Positions 9,215-16,573 of a stretch of 64,000 bases of DNA are shown piece after piece. The DNA lies in NCBI RefSeq assembly GCF_004364435.1, contig NZ_SOCT01000003.1, positions 248,001 through 312,000 on the forward strand, read 5' to 3'. The stretch comes from Pseudomonas sp. LP_7_YM (GTDB lineage: Bacteria > Pseudomonadota > Gammaproteobacteria > Pseudomonadales > Pseudomonadaceae). Position numbers and translations under genes: made by a program. The notes below the pieces were generated by a model. The model saw nothing but the letters and a program-made list of their open reading frames with translations, ran no database searches and was not told the origin of the DNA. The stretch's first letter is position 1. Each line of letters starts with the position of its first letter.

Positions 9215-9298
9215 TCAACCCGCAGGGAGGGTCGCCAGCAAGCCGAGGGTGACGATCAGCGCCAGAAACCTCAACAGGAAAATAGTCATTCGAGCCAC
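9215..9298 (-). CDS. Predicted 27-residue hydrophobic membrane peptide
   Basis: A tiny open frame starting at GTG 9298, with an excellent GGAGG (9304-9308) five bases upstream; an in-frame ATG at 9289 is the alternative. The peptide is MARMTIFLLRFLALIVTLG followed by LLATLPAG, which is one membrane-spanning helix with a basic N-terminus. It is too short for routine gene callers. The size and topology recall single-helix small membrane proteins such as KdpF or CydX, but I recognise no sequence family. It is encoded downstream of the beta-lactamase gene on the same strand, 209 bases away. The reading frame and ribosome site are seen; translation is inferred. Confidence 0.5.
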   Translation of the reverse strand: MARMTIFLLRFLALIVTLGLLATLPAG

Positions 9299-9507
9299 AA
9301 CGGCCTCCTCACAGAAAGTTTCGAGACAGATAACGCCGGCTCCCCGTAATGCCTCGAGCGTCGAGGTCAGGGATTAAAGAGCACCTTCAGTGTGAGGCCG
9401 AGGTCTGTTTCGATACAGGGCCAGGTATTCGCCAAAAAACCGGATCAGATAGCTTGTTATGCATTTTCCCAACGCCCCGCTCTGCTGCGCGGCTCCACAT
9501 GCTGCAT

Positions 9508-10392
9508 TCAAATCGAGGCAGCCAGCCGACCGACGTCGGCCATCAGCGCATTGATCTGCTCGGCGTTGGCGTGGGAACCGGTGGAGTAAAGCGTGACGAT
9601 CAGCGGCGCTCGCTCGGAGGGCCAGATCACCGCAACGTCATTACTGGCGTTGTTGGCGCCCAACCCTGTCTTGTCACCGACCCGCCAGCCTTTCGGCAAG
9701 CCGGCCCGCAATTTCTGGTCGCCGGTCTTGTTGCTGCCTAGCCAGGCGACCAACTGGTCCCGGGACGCAGCGGACAGCGCATTCCCCAACACCAATGTGC
9801 GCAGGCTCTGGAGCATCGCCACAGGTGTGGTGGTATCGCGCAGATCCCCGGGGCGGTTCTCGTTCAGCTCGGGTTCGCGCCGATCCAGGCGGGTGGTCTG
9901 ATCACCCATCGAGCGCAGCCAATCGGTCAGGCCTTCAGGCCCTGCGAAGCTGTCCAGCAGCAGGTTGGCAGCGGTATTATCGCTCAGCGTAATCGCAGCT
10001 TCGCAGATTGAGCCGACGCTCAGCCCAGGATTGCCCGCGTGTTTTTCGGTGACCGGCGAATAGGTGACCAGCTGATCCTTGCCATAGACGATCAACCGCG
10101 AAAGGTCCTCTTCCTTGCGGTCGACGCGGGCCAGAACATGGGCCACCGCCAAGGCCTTGAAGGTGCTGCACAGAGCGAATCGCTCGTCACCGCGGTGGGT
10201 GATCAGGCGCTGGCTGCCGGTGTCGAGAATGGCCACGCCCAGCCGCCCTCCGTGACGAAGCTCCAGCTCAGCCAGTTGCTGTTCAATGGGTGTCGTGGAG
10301 GAAGTGGCGGCAGCGGCCGCCAAAGACTTAAAGGTCCAGAGCGCAGGAATCGCCATGAGCGATGCGCCGATCAGGGTTCTGCGTGTAATCAA
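9508..10392 (-). CDS. Class A beta-lactamase
   Basis: Periplasmic serine beta-lactamase that hydrolyses beta-lactam rings. All class A motifs are present: STFK (Ser76 nucleophile, Lys79), SDN at 137-139, EPELNE (general base Glu173) and KTG at 241-243. A Cys precedes the nucleophile but there is no matching Cys after KTG, so the carbapenemase-type disulfide is absent. No ATG gives a sensible signal. TTG at 10392 has AAGGAAG at correct spacing and yields a 294-residue protein starting ITRRTLIGASLMAIPA, a twin-arginine-like signal peptide. A frame reaching 10473 would bury this signal. No ampR-type regulator is adjacent. Spectrum cannot be predicted. Confidence 0.92.
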   Translation of the reverse strand: MITRRTLIGASLMAIPALWTFKSLAAAAATSSTTPIEQQLAELELRHGGRLGVAILDTGSQRLITHRGDERFALCSTFKALAVAHVLARVDRKEEDLSRLIVYGKDQLVTYSPVTEKHAGNPGLSVGSICEAAITLSDNTAANLLLDSFAGPEGLTDWLRSMGDQTTRLDRREPELNENRPGDLRDTTTPVAMLQSLRTLVLGNALSAASRDQLVAWLGSNKTGDQKLRAGLPKGWRVGDKTGLGANNASNDVAVIWPSERAPLIVTLYSTGSHANAEQINALMADVGRLAASI

Positions 10393-10482
10393 AATACACT
10401 TCCTTGTACTGGCAGATGGAAACATGACTGCCGAAGACAACCACTTGCCACAGCGGTTGCCGCACGACGGCAATCGATTGGA

Positions 10483-10911
10483 TCAGGCAGGCACACCGAG
10501 AATGATGTGCGATGCCTTGATGACCGCAGTTGCGCTTACGCCTGGCGCTAGGCCCAGTTCGCTTACCGCATCGCGGGTAACGATGGAGTAGACCTCAGTG
10601 CCGCCAGCAAGTGTGATCACCACTTCGGCGTTGACCGCGCCATCGCTGACGCGGGTGACTTTACCTTGCAGGCAGTTGCGCGCCGAGAGGCGCAAGCCAC
10701 CGGAATCGGTCATCAGCATCACCCATGGCGCCTTGATCAAAGCGACCGCTTCCTTACCGACCGCCAGGTCCAAACTCTTGACGCTTTGCAGCGTGACCAC
10801 CGCCACCAGTTCCTCGCCACCGGCCAAGGTCAGAGCCACTTCGGCGTTGACCGCTCCTTCCTGAATCTGTTTGACGGTACCTTTGAAGACGTTACGGGCG
10901 CTGACTTTCAT
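10483..10911 (-). CDS. Di-Mop molybdate-binding protein (TOBE repeats)
   Basis: A 142-residue cytoplasmic protein made of two tandem Mop/TOBE domains, about residues 1-68 and 73-140. Each opens with SARN(V/C)(F/L)(K/Q)GKV-like sequence and contains the repeated GAVNAEV(A/V)(I/L)TLAGG segment. Proteins of this ModG/Mop type bind molybdate (or tungstate) oxyanions and act as molybdenum buffers for molybdenum-cofactor enzymes. No molybdate transporter or moco biosynthesis gene is in the window, so it appears to stand alone. It lies 90 bases upstream of the beta-lactamase start on the same strand, but nothing suggests a functional link. The domain call is firm. Confidence 0.88.
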   Translation of the reverse strand: MKVSARNVFKGTVKQIQEGAVNAEVALTLAGGEELVAVVTLQSVKSLDLAVGKEAVALIKAPWVMLMTDSGGLRLSARNCLQGKVTRVSDGAVNAEVVITLAGGTEVYSIVTRDAVSELGLAPGVSATAVIKASHIILGVPA

Positions 10912-11015
10912 GTCGGGTGTCCTGTCATGGATGAATAAGTGCGGCGCGCATCATCGAACCACCCGTCATGTGATTACAACCATAGCGACTTGCTGACATC
11001 TGGATGTGACGCATA

Positions 11016-11675
11016 TCAGGCCAGCAAGTCTTCATAAAACGCGCCATAAGGTTTGCTCGGATGGGCGAGCTGGATTTCCAGAATCCACAGACCGGGGTTG
11101 GGCACGCCATCGAAATCGCCGAGATTACCGTCCCGATAAATCGCATGCGGAAAGTCGCAGACGCGGTGGCCCTTGATCTCCAGATTCAGCGTCCAGCCCA
11201 TGGCAGCAGCGTGCTCTTGGGCAAAGCGGTACAACTCGATGCCTTCGACGCTTGCGGTTTTCCAGCGCTGCTCGACCCCTTCGAAGAGGGTTTTCGCCGC
11301 AGCAGCGCAGGCTTGCATTTGCGGGTCGTTGCCGGTGGTGAAGGAGGCACCGGCATCACCCTCGTGTCCCTTCCAAACCGCGCCCGTGTCGATGAAATAA
11401 ATATCGTCTTCACCCAGCACCGGATCGCCATCGGAGCGCTGCTTGAAGGTTTTCAGGGTGTTTGCGCCAAAGCGGATCAACATCGGGTGCCAGATGCGTT
11501 GGCTATCAAGCTCGACCAGCACCTGTTTGCCCATAGCCACTGCCTTTGATTCCAGCATCCCCGGCTTGATGCGCTGAGACACCCGCTCGATGGCCTTCCA
11601 GGTCATGGCCTGGGTATGCCGCATGGCCTCGATGTCGTAGATTTTCCCAACCGATTCTTTTGCCACTGCGTTCAT
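11016..11675 (-). CDS. M24-family metallopeptidase-like protein
   Basis: A 219-residue protein with the pita-bread fold of M24 peptidases (Xaa-Pro aminopeptidase and methionine aminopeptidase relatives). Expected metal-ligand motifs can be read in order: FIDTGAVWKG, GDAGASF, IKGHRVCDFPH and ILEIQLAHPS. The final Glu region near YGAFYEDLL is divergent, so activity is uncertain. It lacks the N-terminal creatinase domain of full-length Xaa-Pro peptidases, which fits the short stand-alone M24 group in Pseudomonas. It is transcribed on the minus strand with its own start region near 11676 and is followed after a 104-base gap by the molybdate-binding gene. Substrate unknown. Confidence 0.8.
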   Translation of the reverse strand: MNAVAKESVGKIYDIEAMRHTQAMTWKAIERVSQRIKPGMLESKAVAMGKQVLVELDSQRIWHPMLIRFGANTLKTFKQRSDGDPVLGEDDIYFIDTGAVWKGHEGDAGASFTTGNDPQMQACAAAAKTLFEGVEQRWKTASVEGIELYRFAQEHAAAMGWTLNLEIKGHRVCDFPHAIYRDGNLGDFDGVPNPGLWILEIQLAHPSKPYGAFYEDLLA

Positions 11676-12005
11676 TCCGTTCCCCTGTCGCCTACCCTGC
11701 TACCGCTGTGTTGTTTACTACATAGCGATACCCATGGGCAATCATCGGCGACGGCTGAACGTATTTATCCAACGCAGGCCGTTCATTCATCGCAGCTCAT
11801 CGCGTAAGTCATGTACGGGCTTGCCGGCTTCCACGGACCCCCAGGGTTGAACCAAGGTGCTGCTGGTTGATGCAACCACGAGCCGGTGCTGAGCCAGAGA
11901 TTCTATTCCCAAGGTTTTGTGAAGCAGCCGGGCTGCCGCTTTCAATTACGCAAGAGTCAGTTGACTGCCCGCACCATCAGGGCAGGCAGCCATTTCACAG
12001 GCTCT
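11676..12005. other. 330-bp gap between M24 gene and ybgE
   Basis: This gap should hold the M24 promoter and the end of the cyd transcript. Two short GC-rich inverted repeats follow ybgE on the minus strand (GCAGCC-C-GGCTGC near 11925-11940 and a TGCCC/GGGCA stem near 11965-11990). Neither has a clean U-tract. No gene is supported. Confidence 0.4.
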
Positions 12006-12308
12006 TCAGATCAACTGCCGCGCCGTGAGCCACATCCCGAACCCCAAAGCCATCAGTGCCCAGCACAGCAGTGGATGAAACATCACTCGCCAGACCAGCG
12101 CGTGGGGCTCGAAGCCGACGCCATGCACGAAACCACCGGCCACGCCCCACATGACCAGCATCAACAGGCTATGGGAATAATGACCGTTGGCATCGAGCAT
12201 CGACGCCGGATGAATCAACAGCACCAGGCTCAGGGGCACCGCCATCAGCCAGGACAGTGTCCGGCCGATGGCATGCCTGAAGGGTGCGTTCCGCGCCTCA
12301 GCGGTCAC
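12006..12308 (-). CDS. ybgE: Cyd operon YbgE-family membrane protein
   Basis: Small inner-membrane protein (100 residues) conserved at the end of cytochrome bd operons; its exact role in oxidase assembly or stability is not settled. The start is GTG 12308, with GGAG seven bases upstream, and it overlaps the cydX stop by 11 bases. The frame is open further upstream but that part is antisense-like read-through of cydX. Three hydrophobic segments are visible, with the family landmark LIHPASMLDANGHYSHSLL and MLVMWGVAGGFVHGVGF. Position after cydX and the sequence landmark make the assignment good. Confidence 0.85.
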   Translation of the reverse strand: MTAEARNAPFRHAIGRTLSWLMAVPLSLVLLIHPASMLDANGHYSHSLLMLVMWGVAGGFVHGVGFEPHALVWRVMFHPLLCWALMALGFGMWLTARQLI

Positions 12309-12414
12309 GACCGTTCTCCACAGCCGTGGCGTCCGAAGACTCCAGCCACAAGGCATTGATGATGCCGAAGCTGCAGGCCAGCAATACGCCAAGAATCCAG
12401 GCGAAATACCACAT
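12298..12414 (-). CDS. cydX: Cytochrome bd oxidase small subunit CydX
   Basis: A 38-residue single-helix subunit of cytochrome bd oxidase that stabilises the haem site of CydAB. The peptide starts MWYFAWILGVLLACSFGI and continues INALWLES, the classical CydX pattern with the WYFAWILG motif and a Glu just past the helix. A GAGGAG ribosome site lies upstream of ATG 12414. It follows cydB by 17 bases and overlaps ybgE, so all are in one transcript. The gene is too short for ordinary gene prediction but the match is unambiguous. Confidence 0.93.
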   Translation of the reverse strand: MWYFAWILGVLLACSFGIINALWLESSDATAVENGRDR

Positions 12415-12431
12415 GATGTTCTCTCCTCGGC

Positions 12432-13577
12432 TCAGTACAGGCCGTGCGGGTTATGGTCGATATGCGTGGTGGTGACCTTGCCCCACATCTTGGCGTAGCA
12501 CCACAGCGTGTAGCAGAGGATCAACGGCACGAAGATGACGGCCGCAACCAGCATGATGAACAGGGTTTTGCTGCTGGACACTGCATCCCAGACGGTCAGG
12601 CTCGACGCCGGATCCAGGCTCGATGGCATGACAAACGGGAACATCGCGAAACCTGCGGTGCACAGAGCGCCGACGATGGCCAGGCTGCTGCCCAGAAACG
12701 CCATTCTGCCCTGCCCCGCGCTGGCGCACAGCAGTGCCAGCAGGCCACCGAAGATGCCCAGCAGCGGCGCGATGACGGTGAGCGGGTGTTGCTGATAGTT
12801 AGCCATCCAGCCGTGGTTAGACGCATCGACCGTCTTGGCCAACGGATTCAGCGCTGCGCCTGCATCGAACGCCGAAGTAATCGACAGCCCCTCAATTGCG
12901 CCCAGCAGCAGCCATACGCCAGCACCGATGAAGGACAGCAGGAACACCAGTGCCAGCCCTTGCGCCGCACGCTGCGAACGATGGGCAATCGCGCCCTCGG
13001 TGCGCATCATCAGCCAGGTACCGCCATGCAGACCGAGCATGCTCAGGCTGACGACACCGGCCAGCAGGCCGAACGGGCTGAGCAACTGCCAGAAATTGCC
13101 CTGGTAGCTGGAGCGCATGGTTTCATCGAACTGGAACGGCACACCCAGCAGCAGGTTGCCGAATGCCACCCCGAACACAAGCGAAGGCACTATACCGCCC
13201 ACACAAAGCGCCCAATCCCAACTCTGCCGCCAGCGGGTGTTTTCCAGCTTGCTGCGATAGTCAAAGCCCACCGGGCGTACGAATAACGCGAACAGCACCA
13301 GCAACAGCGCCCAGTACAACCCGGAAAACGCCGCCGAGTAGACCAGTGGCCAGGCAGCGAACAACGCGCCACCGGCGGTGATCAGCCAGACCTGGTTGCC
13401 GTCCCAGTGCGGGGCGATGGTGTTGATCACCACACGTCTTTCGTTATCCGAGCGACCCACCACAGGCATCAGCATCGCCGCGCCCAGGTCGAAGCCGTCG
13501 GTCAGGGCGAAGCCGATCAGCAGCACGCCGACCAGCACCCACCAGATGAGTTTGAGTGTCTCGTAATCGAACATCAT
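12432..13577 (-). CDS. cydB: Cytochrome bd ubiquinol oxidase subunit II
   Basis: Integral membrane subunit II of the quinol oxidase that reduces oxygen to water under low oxygen or stress. The 381 residues match E. coli-type CydB in length. The N-terminus (YETLKLIWWVLVGVLLIGFALTDGFDLG) carries the conserved acidic FALTDGFDLGA motif, followed by NTIAPHWDGNQVWLI and eight or nine membrane helices. GAGGA precedes the first of two adjacent ATG codons. It lies 7 bases after cydA and before cydX. The combination with CydX and YbgE points to the bd-I-like type rather than the cyanide-insensitive CioAB type common in P. aeruginosa. Confidence 0.95.
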   Translation of the reverse strand: MMFDYETLKLIWWVLVGVLLIGFALTDGFDLGAAMLMPVVGRSDNERRVVINTIAPHWDGNQVWLITAGGALFAAWPLVYSAAFSGLYWALLLVLFALFVRPVGFDYRSKLENTRWRQSWDWALCVGGIVPSLVFGVAFGNLLLGVPFQFDETMRSSYQGNFWQLLSPFGLLAGVVSLSMLGLHGGTWLMMRTEGAIAHRSQRAAQGLALVFLLSFIGAGVWLLLGAIEGLSITSAFDAGAALNPLAKTVDASNHGWMANYQQHPLTVIAPLLGIFGGLLALLCASAGQGRMAFLGSSLAIVGALCTAGFAMFPFVMPSSLDPASSLTVWDAVSSSKTLFIMLVAAVIFVPLILCYTLWCYAKMWGKVTTTHIDHNPHGLY

Positions 13578-13584
13578 GTGTTCC

Positions 13585-15174
13585 TCAGGCCAGCACAGGT
13601 TGTTTGGCAGCAGACACAGCGGCGCCGCGTGCTTCGAAGTGATAACGACCGGTGTGCAGGCTGCTTGGGCCCAGGCGGGCGAACTTGATCATCAGGTACA
13701 TCTCGATGATCAACAGCACGGTGTAGAAACCGACCAGCGCCAGAATCGAGCCAATGACATCGCCGCTGGACAGGGTCGAAGCAGACAAGTGAACCGGCAG
13801 TACTTCACCGATCGACCATGGCTGACGACCGTGCTCTGCAACCCACCAGCCGGTCTGCGTGGCGATCCACGGCAGTGGCAGACTGAACACCGCCCACTTG
13901 AGCAACCAGCGCTTGCTCGATTCGTTCTTGCGTGCCGAGGCCCAGAACGCGCAGATGAACAACAGCAGCATCAGCACGCCACTGAGCACCATGATGCGGA
14001 ACGTCCAGAAGATCGACGCCACATGGGGAATCGAATCCAGGGCAGCCTGCTTGATCTGTTGCTCGTTGGCGTCCACCACCTTGTCGGTGTACTTCTTGAG
14101 CAGCAGGCCGTAACCCAGGTCCTTCTTCACATCGTTGAATGCGTTGAGGGTTTGTTCGCTCTTGTCCCCGGCGCGCAGCTTGCCCAACAGGTCGTAGGCA
14201 ACCATACCGTTGCGGATGCGGCCCTGGTGCTCACTGACCAGATCCTTGATCCCGGTGACTTGCTTGTCGACCGAACGGGTGGCGACGATGCCCATCACAT
14301 AGGGGATTTTTACCGCGTAATCGGTGCGCTGCTCGGCCTGGTTCGGCAGACCGAACAAGGTGAACGCAGCGGGCGCAGGTTCCGTATCCCACTCGGCTTC
14401 GATGGCCGCGAGTTTGGTTTTTTGCACGTCGCCGATTTCGTAGCCGGACTCATCGCCCAGCACGATCACCGAGAGAATCGAGGCGATGCCGAACGCCGAA
14501 GCAATGGCGAACGAGCGCCGGGCGAAGCCGATGTCGCGCCCCTTGAGCAGGTACCAACTGGAGATGGCCAGGACGAAAATCGCCCCGGTGACATAACCGG
14601 AAGCTACGGTATGCACGAACTTGACCTGCGCGACCGGGTTGAAGATCAGGTCCGCGAAACTGGTCATTTCCATGCGCATGGTGGTGAAGTTGAACTCTGC
14701 GCCGACCGGATTCTGCATCCAGCCGTTGGCGATGAGGATCCACAACGCCGACATGTTTGAACCGATTGCCACCAGCCAGGTGACACCCAGATGCTGCACG
14801 CGGCTGAGCCGATCCCAGCCGAAGAAAAACAGACCGATAAACGTTGATTCAAGGAAAAAGGCCATCATCCCTTCGATCGCCAGCGGCGCACCGAAGATGT
14901 CGCCCACGTAATGGCTGTAGTAGGCCCAGTTGGTGCCGAACTGGAACTCCATGGTCAGGCCGGTGGTGACCCCCAGGGCGAAGTTGATGCCAAACAGCTT
15001 GCCCCAGAACTTGGTCATGTCCTGGTAGACCTGTTTGCCGGTCATGACGAACACCGACTCCATGATCGCCAGTAAAAAAGCCATGCCCAGCGTCAATGGG
15101 ACAAACAGGAAGTGGTACAGCGCAGTCATTGCGAACTGCAGCCGAGATAAGTCGACGACGGATTCCGATATCAT
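13585..15174 (-). CDS. cydA: Cytochrome bd ubiquinol oxidase subunit I
   Basis: Haem-bearing subunit I of cytochrome bd, which oxidises ubiquinol and reduces oxygen without pumping protons. Features seen in the 529 residues: [17 protein letters not shown] with His21 (equivalent to the E. coli haem b595 ligand His19), [11 protein letters not shown] with the second His, and [10 protein letters not shown] with the Met ligand. A long Q-loop (about residues 245-370) carries the [12 protein letters not shown] opening, which separates it from short-loop Cio[14 protein letters not shown] motif follows. The start overlaps the cydP stop in an ATGA. Operon order is cydP-cydA-cydB-cydX-ybgE. Confidence 0.96.
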   Translation of the reverse strand: MISESVVDLSRLQFAMTALYHFLFVPLTLGMAFLLAIMESVFVMTGKQVYQDMTKFWGKLFGINFALGVTTGLTMEFQFGTNWAYYSHYVGDIFGAPLAIEGMMAFFLESTFIGLFFFGWDRLSRVQHLGVTWLVAIGSNMSALWILIANGWMQNPVGAEFNFTTMRMEMTSFADLIFNPVAQVKFVHTVASGYVTGAIFVLAISSWYLLKGRDIGFARRSFAIASAFGIASILSVIVLGDESGYEIGDVQKTKLAAIEAEWDTEPAPAAFTLFGLPNQAEQRTDYAVKIPYVMGIVATRSVDKQVTGIKDLVSEHQGRIRNGMVAYDLLGKLRAGDKSEQTLNAFNDVKKDLGYGLLLKKYTDKVVDANEQQIKQAALDSIPHVASIFWTFRIMVLSGVLMLLLFICAFWASARKNESSKRWLLKWAVFSLPLPWIATQTGWWVAEHGRQPWSIGEVLPVHLSASTLSSGDVIGSILALVGFYTVLLIIEMYLMIKFARLGPSSLHTGRYHFEARGAAVSAAKQPVLA

Positions 15175-15368
15175 TTTGAATTCTTCTCAGGAGACACGGG
15201 AGGGGCGCCCAGTACATGCAGGCCAGCTTGCACCCCGTCATCCTTGACCTCGACCGGAGCGTCGAACCAGACGCTACGGATTCCCATTAACAGGACGAGC
15301 TTGATCAGCAGGATCAGGCCTATTTCTTTCGCCAGAGGGTGTTTGAGGAAATCGAAAGGACCGGGCAT
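15171..15368 (-). CDS. cydP: Cytochrome oxidase putative small subunit CydP
   Basis: A 65-residue protein with one membrane helix (about residues 13-32, [20 protein letters not shown]) preceded by FDFLKHPL. This KEIGLxLxIKLxxLxxI pattern is that of the putative oxidase small subunit CydP found upstream of cydA in several proteobacteria. The C-terminal half is soluble and little conserved. It is the first gene of the cyd operon and overlaps cydA by four bases. An Anr/FNR-type box at 15423-15436 lies 55 bases upstream of its start. The biochemical role is not established. Confidence 0.82.
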   Translation of the reverse strand: MPGPFDFLKHPLAKEIGLILLIKLVLLMGIRSVWFDAPVEVKDDGVQAGLHVLGAPPVSPEKNSK

Positions 15369-15422
15369 GTTGATGACTCGTCAGGGTGCACCGCATTTTT
15401 CCTATAGCGCCTTGTGCAACCG

Positions 15423-15436
15423 TTGATCCAGGTCAA
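15423..15436 (-). promoter_or_regulatory. Anr/FNR-type box of the cyd operon
   Basis: On the minus strand the sequence is TTGAC-CTGG-ATCAA, one mismatch from the TTGAT-N4-ATCAA consensus of Anr (the Pseudomonas FNR homologue). A TATAGG hexamer follows about 16 bases past the site, so induction of cydPAB by low oxygen is likely. The box is read directly; the regulator is inferred. Confidence 0.65.
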
Positions 15437-15572
15437 AAACCTCCGGGCGACATGGTGTGGCAAAACGCCACAGCGTGATTCGTCGGAAGGCGGGAACCTC
15501 CAAAACCCGTGGTCGGCAGGCAGCTTTCAAACCGCTGCAATGTCCCAAAAAGCAGTGTGTTTCAATCAAGCA

Positions 15573-15600
15573 GCTGGCACAGCTTGTCAGCTGTGGCAGC
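15573..15600 (+). repeat. 12-bp stem hairpin in leader region
   Basis: Arms 15573-15584 and 15589-15600 pair at 11 of 12 positions (one G-G mismatch) around a TGTC loop. It lies about 80 bases before the terminator at 15678 and may be part of the same structured transcript. Confidence 0.45.
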
Positions 15601-15677
15601 GGCATTTCGCAGTGTCCAGTGGCAACCGCCTGCCTCTGCCACAGTTGTACATCGCAGCGGGAGGATAAAGGTCTTAT

Positions 15678-15701
15678 AACCCTCTCAAGTGAGGGGGTTT
15701 T
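15678..15701 (+). terminator. Orphan intrinsic terminator before binding-protein operon
   Basis: A stem of nine or ten pairs (AACCCTCTC with GAGGGGGTT, one G-T wobble, AAGT loop) is followed directly by a T-run on the plus strand. No plus-strand protein gene precedes it for more than 10 kb, so it must end a non-coding transcript or attenuate the operon starting at 15801. Confidence 0.6.
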
Positions 15702-15800
15702 CAGCCGATAGGGTGGCTGTAGGAAGCATCCCGCTCATGCTTTTCTGCATGCGTCGGAGCCGGATAACCGCCGCTACTGCAGACCGTGAGGTAGCTGTTC

Positions 15801-16571
15801 ATGACACCCGCAACGCTCGATTCCACAGCTCGCAACCTACTGTTTTGCGTGGTATCGCTTTGCCTTAGCGTTGGCACTGCATGGGCCGACGGCATTCGCG
15901 TCGTCACCGAAGAACTGCCGCCCTATAACATGACGCGCGATGGCCAGTTGACCGGCATGAGCACCGACGTAGTGCGGGCGGTGCTCAAAGAGGTGAAGGT
16001 GCAGGCGAGCATTCAATCCATGCCCTGGGCGCGGGCATATGACCTGGCATTGCATGACCCGAATGTACTGATCTATTCCATCACCCGAACCGCCGAGCGC
16101 GAGCATCTTTTCAAATGGGTCGGGACCATCGCCACCTCGCGCTGGTACATTTATTCCGCGTCCACTCACCCCATCAGCCTGATGGCACTGGACGATGCCC
16201 TTGACTGGCAGACCGCGACGGTCAATGAAGACGTCGGCGAGCAGTACCTGATCGGCAGAAACTTCGTCGTCGGCCAGCAACTGCAGTCCAGCAATCGCTA
16301 CGCGCTCAACTATCAGAAGCTTCAGACCGGCCACGTCGATCTGTGGATTTCCGATGAACTGAATGCCAATTACCTGGCACGTCAGGCGGGCGACGATCCC
16401 GCTCGCACGCTGGTGCAATCCTTGCAGGTCAAGGATCTGGAAAAAGACGGGGGTTTTAGCATGGCGTTCAGCGCCGGTACTCCCGACGCTACCGTGCAGC
16501 TGTTTCAGAAAGGCTTGGGGACTATTCGCGAGAACGGGACCTACGATGCCATTGCCCGGAACTGGAAGTGA
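15801..16571 (+). CDS. Periplasmic substrate-binding protein, family 3 type (first of pair)
   Basis: A 256-residue exported protein with a cleavable signal peptide (about 29 residues, ending VGTAWA). The two-lobed SBP_bac_3 fold is typical of amino-acid-binding proteins. Landmarks are RVVTEELPPYNMTRDGQLTGMSTDVVRAVL and SMPWARAYDLALHDPNVLIYSITRTAERE, quoted only as RVVTEELPPYNM and PWARAYDLAL. This PPYN...PWARAY pattern marks the Pseudomonas subgroup that is usually encoded away from ABC permeases. No permease or ATPase is nearby. The next gene, two bases downstream, is a membrane diguanylate cyclase. The protein therefore more likely serves as a periplasmic sensor than as a transporter subunit. 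Ligand unknown. Confidence 0.85.
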   Translation: MTPATLDSTARNLLFCVVSLCLSVGTAWADGIRVVTEELPPYNMTRDGQLTGMSTDVVRAVLKEVKVQASIQSMPWARAYDLALHDPNVLIYSITRTAEREHLFKWVGTIATSRWYIYSASTHPISLMALDDALDWQTATVNEDVGEQYLIGRNFVVGQQLQSSNRYALNYQKLQTGHVDLWISDELNANYLARQAGDDPARTLVQSLQVKDLEKDGGFSMAFSAGTPDATVQLFQKGLGTIRENGTYDAIARNWK

Positions 16572-16573
16572 GC

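Larger units (their letters stand above)
8970..9507. other. 538-bp gap between gntR and beta-lactamase genes
   Basis: Apart from the palindrome at 8991-9010 and a predicted 27-residue peptide gene (9215-9298), I see no other supported gene. A C-rich stem next to T-rich sequence around 9195-9225 could terminate the peptide transcript (minus strand). The plus-strand open frames here look like random openings. Confidence 0.5.
15369..15800. other. 432-bp intergenic region, cydP to binding-protein operon
   Basis: Divergent promoter region. It holds the Anr-type box (15423-15436), a strong hairpin at 15573-15600 and an intrinsic terminator at 15678-15701 facing plus-strand transcription. An 84-codon plus-strand frame (15414-15668) has no family resemblance and no clear ribosome site. 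The terminator before the first gene suggests an untranslated RNA or attenuator. Confidence 0.5.

Noticed and set aside
13576..14760. 394-codon plus-strand frame opposite cydA
   Set aside because: Shadow of cydA, with Gln/His/Arg-rich nonsense composition and no motif.
15573..15600. Sigma-54 promoter (TGGCAC near the hairpin)
   Set aside because: The GG to GC spacing is 12 rather than 10 bases and the -12 element does not match, so the resemblance is superficial.
15414..15668. 84-codon plus-strand frame between cydP and the binding-protein gene
   Set aside because: No ribosome site, no hydrophobic or domain pattern. The region is better explained by structured RNA.
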